Shown: piece by piece, positions 10,362-20,600 of the stretch
Layout: each line of letters begins with the position of its first letter
Numbering within the stretch: the stretch's first letter is position 1
Origin: Mnemiopsis leidyi
Taxonomy: Eukaryota > Ctenophora > Tentaculata > Lobata > Bolinopsidae
NCBI GenBank assembly: GCA_000226015.1
Contig: JH152716.1
Location: 260,060-285,641 of the forward strand
DNA: 25,582 bases
Direction of reading: 5' to 3'
Notes under the pieces: model-generated
Told to the model about the DNA's origin: nothing
The model's input: the letters and a program-made list of their open reading frames with translations, nothing else
The model's database searches: none
Made by a program: the position numbers and the translations under genes

Positions 10362-10410
10362 ATGGGTCTCTTTACAGAGGTCCCTACTAGAATTGCTAGG
10401 GCTGATATTG
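10362..10410 (+). CDS. Candidate proximal first coding exon (1b) of the ankyrin-MAP3K gene
   Basis: An ATG in a strong context (G at -3, G at +4) opens 16 codons plus one base (MGLFTEVPTRIARADI), followed by the consensus donor gtgagtaa at 10411. Its phase (1) fits the acceptor at 11960/11961, which would give a 1400-aa protein. A CCAAT-box cluster lies just upstream. It competes with, or is an alternative to, the exon at 4252-4345; only transcript data can decide. Confidence 0.4.
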
Positions 10411-11345
10411 GTGAGTAAACCCCAGACCTCTATCTTCTTCAACTGCCACTCACTTTATACTCTCCTCGAAAAGTGATTTTTATCTTTTTAGTCGACAACA
10501 TTAAACAGCATAAAAAGTGAAATTGGCGAGGTTCTAGATATTTTTTGCAAACATCAAGAATCATAACATAGGGATTTAAACTTACCAAATATGGCTTTTT
10601 ACATGGAATCTGACCTCATACAACGTTACAGGTTGATATCCTCTGATTTCCTCATAATAATGTCACTAAATATTCCGGTCATTTGACACCGCTTATCTCA
10701 AACGCCTGACAATTATAATACCGCCTGGAACAACAAATAACTTACGACCTTGGATCAAACAATAAACCTAACTTCAGCCGAGTTTTTCTCACACTGTATC
10801 CGAGATTTACTGTTTGATTTCCGTCCAATCTTATAAATACTTTTATAAATACTTTTATGAGATCATGCTTCCATCGAGATAACACGCTAATGCAGCCTGT
10901 CGTCGGTTACCATGGTTACAAATCACCTCTTACCAAATATTTGGGGGTCGTATGTATCATAGTTTTACTTTGTCACGGTAGTATCGGTTCTTCTCCAAAT
11001 TGTTTGATTCGTCTGGTAAATTATCCGACTTCTAAAAGTCACTCTTCTAGTGATTTTATCTTTTTTCGCGTCATATCTTTTTCCATGTGAAATGTTATGA
11101 AGTCATAACAATGTAGAGTTATTAAATGGAGAATTTTAAACACGCTTATTGTGAAACAATTGCACTACTACAAACGATAAAACTGTTGTAATTTTCAATA
11201 ATTCACACTTACGATACTTGCCACTCCAGTCAGATAAGTGTCAAACAACCAGTTAGCTCACCGAGCGATAGCCACAACAACAAATTCCCACAATCCGACC
11301 AATCACAAGGCCGCATTCGGGGTCACATGACAACCGTTTGACAAA

Positions 11346-11549
11346 CACGTGCCGCCCTAGTAAAACTAAACGCGTTCCTGCTCGCTCTAACTCGAGCTAC
11401 CCACGTTTCGCATTGTGCATGCTCGAGAAAACTGAACCGTCCGTAGCGTATAGCTATCAGCTCGTGAGAACGTGCTTGATCACGTGATCACCAAATAAGG
11501 TCAGGTGATTTAAAATCCTGTCACGTGGTGAGAAGAAGGGTATCACGTG
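11346..11549. promoter_or_regulatory. Four CACGTG E-boxes within 204 bp
   Basis: CACGTG starts at 11346, 11481, 11522 and 11544, two of them in the extended form tcacgtga. A CCAAT box lies at 11299. The cluster is 410-610 bp upstream of the first certain exon (11961), in a locally GC-richer stretch. bHLH factors of the USF, MITF or MYC type bind this motif in animals. An enhancer or an internal promoter is possible. Confidence 0.4.
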
Positions 11550-11960
11550 ATGTGCGGTTAACAAGGCGTATTGTAGGCCGAGCCGCAGTTGATACTGTTT
11601 TTATGTGTTGTGCGTTGTTGGAGCCGTGATGCGGAGACAGAAGGTTGAGCCTAATCGGGTACAGAATCAAAGTGCGTTATTTGATTTGTCTGCAAATCCT
11701 TTTAGAGTAAATAGTACATAGATTGTTTTGCTAGTTAGTTATGGCCATCATCTGATTGTGGCTTGTGTTAAAATTTTCAAAAAACGACATCCCATTCAAA
11801 TTTTCACACGTAATTCATATTCACAAAAACATGCACTTATTGTTAATTGCTTAACCAGAAACCAGCTTTTTTGAACCTTTGTCGCTTTGGAAACCCTGGT
11901 AACCCTGGAAACATAGGTAACCTAGGGAGATTAGAGATATCAAACAAGGTGCAATTTCAG

Positions 11961-14698
11961 AACGTCTCTCTAATCTGAACGGTCGTGGCAATGACTCCAG
12001 CAAGGCTCTCTACTACACTCTTGCTTCGTCCACCGTCCTTGACAAAACAAGCTTCAGGTATCATTAGTTATTCCTTGACAAGATATTTAATATTAAGCGT
12101 TTATTATTCTATGTACTAGCTTTAATTTAACTTAGTACTAGTTTTTGCTGTGAATTTTAGGAAATAAAGTTAATGCAATAATGCTGCTCTCAGATTTTAA
12201 TTTCCTTGCATTTTACTATAATTTGCTTGATAAATTTATTTTTGATCGAACTAACTAATCTAACCTATTTCATTACTCAGTGGTAACACAAGAGAGTTAG
12301 ACAACGTCTTTCTCGCTGCAGCCAAGGTAAAGTCATATTCTTGTAATGTAACCATTGTGATGGTGACAAATATGGCAATCAAAAGTAAATATTGCTGTAT
12401 TCGTTGAAGCTGCCTCTTGTACAGTCTTACAGTCCACAAATCGATGCTCCTTGCTTTAGATTGTTATTGTTTTATTGGTAAAAGTATTTTTCAGTATTCG
12501 TTTTACGTTGAATTCAGTTAATGTCACCCACGATTTCAGTACGGTGATATGGACATACTACTTCGAACACTGGATAGACATAGCATAAACATCAATGTCA
12601 GGGACGAAGCTAACGGAGACACGGCGCTCCTACTTGCAGCTAAAGGCAATAATTCGAAGGTAGGACGAGAGATAGGTTCCTCACATTGTTGGAACCAACA
12701 AGAGGGCCCTGCGGTAGTGAATAGATTAACGCTGCGGCAGACTTACATAGCAGTTATTATGAAAAGTATCATATAGTAGTTATAAAAAACGTTTCATGAA
12801 GGTGTATGATGTTTTTGTAAGTATCACGCATTCACAGATTCCCCGTCTTGTTCATCTTTCTCGATAGTTCCCTCGCCGAGTCCACTGCCGCGGTTCCAAC
12901 TCAAACCCACGTCACGTTCTTGTTCAGGTAGTAGAAGCTCTAGTGGAACGAGGAGCTGACGTTACCCTCCTAAACGAGGACGGCAAGGGGGCTCTAGACC
13001 TAGCGTCCAACTACCTCCGTCTCTCCGTCCTCTCCAAGTATCCTAAAAGTCCTGCTCACTCCGCGGTGGCGGTCCTCAAGGCAGCATGGCAGGGCGACAT
13101 TGTGTCGCTTCGTAATATTCTGGTGAGTCTCCTAAACACGCTCCCATTTTATTTAGGTCCTATTTTTTGTATTTCTACCAGAGTCTAGGGGTGGGGGGTT
13201 CGAGAACAGGAATTAATTGTACTTCCCTATCACAGGCCACCCATTCAGGGGGAAATGTTTTAGACAGCACAACGGAGGAGGGGCTGACGCCGCTTCTGGT
13301 GGTTACCAGAGACATTAACATTTTCCTCAGACGTTAGTTTTCTGTTATTACTTGAATTTGTAACATTTTTTCTTCCTTGGATTCTATCTGATGGTTATCA
13401 TTATTGGTACAGTTTCACTTAATATTATTGAAAATTTCTTTCAGTGCAGCGCTCGATTCGGCTCAGTTACGATCCTGCCAAGGTTATACAGGAACTATTA
13501 AAACACAAAGCGTAAGTCGATTTAGCTTTTTCACTTTATACTCCGATTTGAACAATTTTGCCGGCCACAGGGATGATCACCGAGTACTACTTTGCAGTCC
13601 CAGTCATCCCAGACTAAAATACCACGGTATTGCCCTGTTTTCATATTCAATTGATATTGCAACAATTTGACCTGCATTATGACAGTTTGCATGTTTTTGT
13701 AAAAATTCGTGTGAGAAGAAATTTTGTTTTCATTTCAGGAACGTTAACGCTACAGACTTAGAGGGTCATACTGCACTCCACTTCGCAACTCGGATTTCAG
13801 CACAAAAACTTTGCAGGGAGATCGTTGAGTTGCTGTTACTTCACCGTCCAGTTATAAGTTTGTACTTTATTTTTTAATGGTTTGATCAATTTGTTGCAGT
13901 AGCTGACTCAGTACATATTTAACTTGACTTCTTAGAAGATCCATCTATAAATTTTCAAGGGATAATTTTTAAGAAATTTATAAAGGAGCAATTTGATATT
14001 TTGAGTCTCAAATCTCGACGCAGGTTTTTCCGAATTTCCATTTGAAAATTAATCCTTGAGCGATTGTACTGATGCATCTAAATCTAACGCAGACAAGTAA
14101 ACCTTTAACATTGTCAGAAATTTTATCACCATTAGAAGGTACAGCTTGTCAGTAGTCAAACACCACCTAGCTCAATTTCATTTTTCCTGACAGTGACAAC
14201 ATACTTACATAGTATTTCAAAATCGCGATCAAAGTTTTTTATTCCAGCACTTACATTGACTAACCACATATTTTTCAGATATCCTAGATCGAACCAATTT
14301 AGCTCCGCTACATACAGCGACAAACAACGACAATGTTGCAGTCGTTTCTGCTCTTGTTGCAGCCGGTGCTAATCCAAATCTCCACGGGATCGGTGGAGCT
14401 ACTCCTCTACACATAGGGGTACGTTTTATAGAATTGGGTTTTATCTTGAAAAAGAAAAGTTCACTGGTGAATAAACCTCTTACATTGCAAGCTTAATTAC
14501 GTAAGTTTTACCCTTCCAGTTTCCTTATTTTCCTAACGTCTGTTTTGATCTGAATATCGGTGTTTTAGGCTCAGCAGGAGAACGAAGATATAATCAGGAA
14601 GTTGGTGTTGGCCGGAGGTGACGTGAACGCACTGGACAGTGCTGGAATGACACCGCTCTGTGTTGCTCGGAGCCAGAAGATCAGGGAACTTATGCGCT
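11961..14698 (+). CDS. Ankyrin-repeat exons (2-10) of the MAP3K gene
   Basis: Nine exons encode about residues 32-368 (exon 1a numbering). A short Ser-rich lead is followed by about six or seven ankyrin repeats. The clearest carry the canonical motifs: NGDTALLLAAKGNN (12540-12659), VVEALVERGADVTLLNEDGK (12928 on), GLTPLLVV (13236-13332), ELLKHKANVNATDLEGHTAL (spanning 13511/13739), APLHTATNNDN with SALVAAGANPNLHG (14279-14418), and LVLAGGDVNALDSAGMTPL (14569-14698). Several introns cut inside repeats, so the repeat-exon correspondence is not one to one. The block should form a curved protein-binding scaffold. Human MAP3K19, as I recall it, is known mainly for its kinase domain, so this N-terminal module is worth comparing. 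Confidence 0.85.
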
Positions 14699-17600
14699 GT
14701 AAGTTTAGCACTATAATACATGATAGGATAGTGAATTTGAATAGCTCTCGACAATGCAATTTAATAAGAAAATGGAAACATTTACCAGAACAGGTTATTA
14801 TCACTGGAAAGGGAGTTCAAATTTTTTGTCCTACAAGCATCTCGCCTGTTAAAATATACACTTGTTTTGTTCGTACAATGTTGACGCCTCCCCGCAGCGC
14901 TGTTTGCGGATATGGCGGCAGACAACGGCCTGGAAGTAAAACTAAAGTACGACGAACTGTTGAGCAAGAGGAAGCTCCAGAAGATGTTGGAACCGCCACC
15001 CCTACCTTCTGAATCAGTCGATATGGTTGACTCTGCGAAGCCGGACTATAAACCCCTGCAGCGAGCTCTTATTAACGAGTAAGTTTTAGGAAGTATGTAC
15101 ATTGTTTTAGTCTGAAATCGGTTCAGTCCTTTTATGATGGAGCTGTTACTCTAAAACATCTTAAATTTCTTATCAGTAGACTATAGATTTACGGCTATTT
15201 CGGATAATACAACTATTCATTCAAAAAGCTTTTTATAACATAAAAATCGACCCTATAAAAAAGCGTTCATATCGTTTTTAAAACAAACATTATATTCTTA
15301 TTGTTCTGAATTTTTTAATCTCTTGTAACTAGCATGCACTTAAGTTTTATCGCTTGACTGAAATTGTCTTGGACAAGTATCCAGATCATCTTCAAAAACA
15401 AGAATTGCGCCCGCTAAGCTTAGTCAGTGACGGGCGGTCAGGGGCGTAGCTATGATTTTTGGAAAGGGGGATCCCATAATGGTGAGAAAAGCGAGAGGTT
15501 ACAGCAGGGGTCTGGGGGTGCAGCCCACAGCGGGGGCCAGGGGCGGAGCCCCTTGTGGGGAGCTAGGGGGCGAAACCCCCCAAAAAAGTTTTAGCAAATT
15601 TGACTCTTAGGGGCGATCTTACAATAAAAAATGGTTAGCAGGGAGGTGCCATTCACTTAATTCTCCAGGCAAAAACATTGTCATTTCTAGTGAGTAGTGC
15701 TGTAACAAAAATCTGAAATATTGACAGAACGCTGTTCAATAGAAAAAGTTTTTCCAAATGCCAAATTTTTCAATCTTCAAGTTCAGCATAGACACTTTGT
15801 TAAGAACTTAGATCAACTACCAAAAAATCATAGTGCTCAAATCTGCACTAAAAATTGTCAATACAACCAATTACCAAAGTTATTGGACGTCTATGTTTCG
15901 ACTTTTATTTTTAAAACTCAAGATTTTTAAATTGGTGCTCTAAAATTCTTAGTTAGACGCGGAACTAACATTCAATACAAAAATCTGCATAGACTTCACT
16001 GCCGAGGTTGTGATTCGGCAAACGCGGCTAACCCAGCCCCCTCACGACCACCACTTTAATCCATTCCTTTGCTTTTTGCCTTCGGCAAAAAAGCATGAGG
16101 ATGGGAACAATGTTAAGAGGATTTCATAACTTTATAAATATTCTTTGTACAACTAAACTTTGAGGTAGCTTTACTCAAATCTGCTAGACAAATCAGTTGA
16201 ATTTGAAACCATTTTTTATTTCACTCAAAGTAATAAAGTTCTATTGATTTAGAACGTGTTATTGGAGGGGCTATTATTACGTCCCCGTCCCACTAAGACA
16301 GTACTACTTTGCAGTGCGTACAGGAACAAGTACGATTACGATTCCAGCAAGAGAGTACCTCGACTTCTGGAAGGGAAGCGAGTAACCCTCGACTATCATG
16401 CCCGGAGACGGTCGTCTGACAAATCCGTTGTTAGTTTGTACGTGACAGTTTCACCTCATTTTATTATTATTTAAACCACCTGTTATTTCATTATTGCTAC
16501 AGTTTCATCAAAAACAATGGACCAGTAGAGGAAATATGAGAAATTTTCGTTTCCATGCATGGAGAGGACCAAATTGAAAAACCACCCTGTATAAACCTAC
16601 TGTTTCAAACTTACTATTACAGTCAATCTGTCCTTTGTTTGTAATTGCAAGATTGTAAATTTTTTCACGATATGTCTCAGAATCAGAACTCAGAAGTAAG
16701 CAGCCTGACATTTTTACTACCAAAAGAGTTTCACCATCATAAAGGCATTCCAACCTCATCCATATATCGATAACCTCATTTAAGTTCCCGAATTCGTTTT
16801 GAAACTCGGCGAACACTTTCTGAGTTCCAATTGTGACGATCACTGGACGCATCCATATATTTATGAACCTCTAAAGTTTTTGTTACACTCTTCAAGTAAC
16901 AGATCTCGTCCCAGATTCCCGAGAATAGAGCCCGAGAACCCCGTTCTGTTGCTGAAACGTCACAGCCCCATAGAAGTTCCGATAATGCAGAGACAACAGT
17001 CACGGCTAAAGACCCTCAGCAACGGAGTATTCATTACTCAGCGACAAAATTCTTGTCAGAGGAGAGGACATGCGGATATTCCTAAGTTAGTTTAAAAACA
17101 TGCAGATATTCCTAAGTTAGTTGAAAAACATGCGGATATTCCTAAGTTAGTTGAAAAACATGCGGATATTCCTAAGTTAGTTGAAAAACTATTTGTTTTC
17201 ATCAAGTCTGGCCTGATGGCTGATATTCGGATTATTTCAACAGTGTTTGTGTGTGCCTATGTTAAAACCTCAAGGGTTTAAATCAACTTTTCTCCTCAGA
17301 ACCCGCCCGCCGATCCCCAAACACACGTGCGGGTTTGTGAAGCCGGAGCGGAACGGTAGCGGGAAAACCCGCAAATCTGACAAGGAGAGCATCACCTCGG
17401 GAGGGAACAACAGAACTTCGGATAACGAGCAGTGGCTACCTGGTCAGTTTGCTGTCTGTATCTTTATAGTCCGTGTGTAAACTTCGTGTATATAGTAAAT
17501 AGTTTGTGTGTGTAGTTCGTGTATACATTTTTACTAAATTTTGTGTAAAATATGTCTTAGTTCTACAGTAAACCCCTGATTTACCGGGCCTCTATTTACC

Positions 17601-20600
17601 GGGTCCCTCTATTTACTGGGCCTCAACCCTTTCCCCCGAGAGGCCCGGTAAATCGAAGGTTTACTGTATTTGTCGAGGTGTTACCCGACTCTCGCGCGGC
17701 TCGCAGCTTGCTGCTCTCCTGGCGAGAACGTTAGACGGATATCATCTCGTCAATGTTCTATTTGTTTGTTATTCTGTAAACACATGTGTTTTATGGCTTC
17801 AGTTTCTTTAGAAACGCAGAATTACATCATTAGAAAGTAGAGAACGTGTTTTTCTACACCTATCTAAGCCAGAACGTCATGCACGCAAAAACTGCTTATT
17901 GAGTAATACATCTGCAAGTGTTATTCAGCAAGGGGGAGTATGAAAGCCTATGTGCGGAAGTATTAACACGTACAGAGGCCGAGCAGTAACCCCAATCTTT
18001 GCAACATGACTTTTGAAAAATTTTGGTGATAACTAACTCCATACACTGGATGGGAAGTGGGAATAAAAATCCAAAACTAATCAAACTTTTGTCTGAGTTT
18101 TGCAACTATAGTACGTATCGAACTTCCCCTGCAAACTTTTGTACATTCCGAAAATCACTGACAGACTTCCGAAATCCCTTACAAATTTCCGTACACTCCA
18201 ACTTCTCTTAAATTTCCCCCTCCTTCAGGAGCTCCAATGATCCTGGGTGGAAGTGACAGTTCCCGGCCGACCAGCGCTATAACCGGCTCCTCCTCCCAAT
18301 CACACAAGGGACCCAAGATACACTTAAAACACGTGCTGAAGAATATCCTGGCGTCCAGTAACGGAGTGCACCATGAGAACCTCTTGGATCGATATGTGCA
18401 GCAACAACGTGAGTAAAGATGGTTGCTTAGCGACTGTTGCTAAGCGACTGTTCCTAAGCTTAGTTACAGTAAAATTGTTGCTTGAATATTTGTTGAGATA
18501 TCGGTTGATCTCTTCGGGCAAGTTAAGCTCTATTAGTTTTGGAATATGATTAAGGATAAATTAGACACCATACATTGTGCAGGACCTGTAAAAGTAAAAG
18601 AGATGGGATTTGTCGACTTTCTCCTGCAAGATGACGATCCTGATAAGATGAGTGAAGCCAGCTCCGTTCGATCTCACAACTTTTCAGGTTCCTATTATTT
18701 CTATAAGAGCTCAGGGTTGAGGACATGCTCTATTCCCCTTTCATAGTGAATATTAAAATTTCAAGTTTGTCTTTTTCCTCGCTCACTATTAGTATTTCCT
18801 CTCTTACCATTTAAAACCATTCAGACTGCTCCTCGATGTCCGGTCAAAGTATGACTAGTGCCTCCGCGGTTCTTGCGACCTCACCCACCCCTGAAACCAT
18901 CACTGCCTCCCGAATATCCATCGGCGAGACGACACCAGAAATGCCGTCGGTCAACCTCCCAAAGTTGAGACAACTCCCTGCCCCGGCTCCCTCTCCAGAC
19001 CAACCTCTCAGAGCGTCCTCCAAACCGGTTGTGGAGAGGAGGAGCTCCCTCTCCAAGGAGGGAAGAGGTGTCATTTCGGGCGAGAGGAGAAGTTCGATAA
19101 CGCGTCCTCATGAGCTTATACTACGGTTAGTATATTAGACAAAAATCGGAGACTGTTAAACAAATGACTTTATCAAAACTTCTATAGAAATAAAAATCAA
19201 AAATGCCACATTTGTTTTCAAGATAAATAATATATCCACATTGTTTAGGAGAAATTCAAACGACGACTGCAGAAAAATGCCAGTTGTCAACATCGCCTCC
19301 CCCTTCAACTCGCCCTCTGAGAACCCCAAGATTTCCAGTCGTTCCTCCAAAGATTCCGGCTACGGCAGCTCGGCAACTTTGCTAAACCGGTCTGGTCCTG
19401 CTGACGTTGACATGGCAACCCCCGACGATGTTGCCCCTAAACACGTGACAGCGGTGGTTGTTAACCAGGAGTCACGTGACAGGAAATCACGTGATGAAGA
19501 TGAGAACTCCTCCAGTGGGTCCGAAACGGAGGTGGAAGAAGATCGGGACAAAACTCTGCAAGACGAAATTGAGAAAAGTGAAATTCATTCACCTGAAATC
19601 GAGATATCGTCTGAGATTGAGAGGGATAAGCCTGATGTTACGGAGGAATCCGGTCCTATTGTTGGGCTGAACCAGAATAAGACTCTGGAGCTTCAGGGAC
19701 AACGTATCAAAACTGTTCCAAAACTGTCGAACAATCGTTCAGTCGGCAAGTTCAAGGAGCAGGCGTTCAAGAAAAAAGTTTACAGTCGGCGACTCCCACA
19801 GGTTTTGACACATATTTTCCTTTGAATTTAGGAGATTGTTTTTGTAAAAATCAAACTGCGGCACACTGTAAACGACCGTATTTGATTTCTCCTATTCAAA
19901 GGTTTGATTCGTAGAACAAAAAACTAGATTGGTCACAGATCATTCTTAGGACAAACTTATTTCCTAGATCAAAGAAGAAACTCGAACACTCAGACGAGGT
20001 GATTCAGCTCTATCAAGGCTAAAGAAGAGAGAAAGGAAAGCGACTCGGAGCGCTAGAAGTGGTACATCAGAGTCTTCCGGAGAGAGAGAAAACACCGGGG
20101 TAACTACATACTATGTATTACATATATTTCTTACTGCACATCTTCAAACGATGTGATTGTATTCATTTATTATTGGTAAACTTTCTAGCGAATAACTGTG
20201 GTAGCCAGGCACGCGAATGTTTGTCACCGGCGACCGGTTTTCTCCCAGAATTAGTCAGACCCCTTTATAGTTTTTACCACTTCAACTTTGTAGACTCATT
20301 TAAGTCAATTTAAGTTTTCAACACCCCTGAAATTTCCCTGCCCTCAGAATGTGGCCAGACCTGGAACAGTACCCTCCAAACCAGTGCTGGGTGTCAACCT
20401 CCCTTCCAAACACAAACCTCGGCCCAAAACAACCGACTCCAAGTCGGACAAATCCTCGCCCCAAGATCTTGAAGACCCGGACAAAATCTCCGAGGACAAG
20501 ATAGCCGCAGAGCTACAGCAGATCACGAAGAAACACGATAAGAAGCTGTTAAAGAGACTGTCCAACATGAAAGATCTGGACGCCCTGGTGTCCACCAACC

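Noticed and set aside
11629..11706. Third possible first exon starting at ATG 11629 (MRRQKVEPN...)
   Set aside because: Its only plausible donors are phase 0, which gives an immediate stop when joined to the exon at 11961.
16253..16314. Upstream extension of the exon at 16315 (frame open from 16253)
   Set aside because: An acceptor at 16252 would need phase 0, but the preceding exon ends in phase 2; the acceptor at 16314 (ctactttgcag) fits phase and has a better pyrimidine tract.
16508..16852. 114-codon frame on the minus strand inside an intron
   Set aside because: Reads rather like a protein, but I recognise nothing and it lacks supporting signals; it may be part of an unknown repeat.
17069..17188. 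CRISPR-like array
   Set aside because: Units are head to tail with no unique spacers, in an animal gene; it is a minisatellite.
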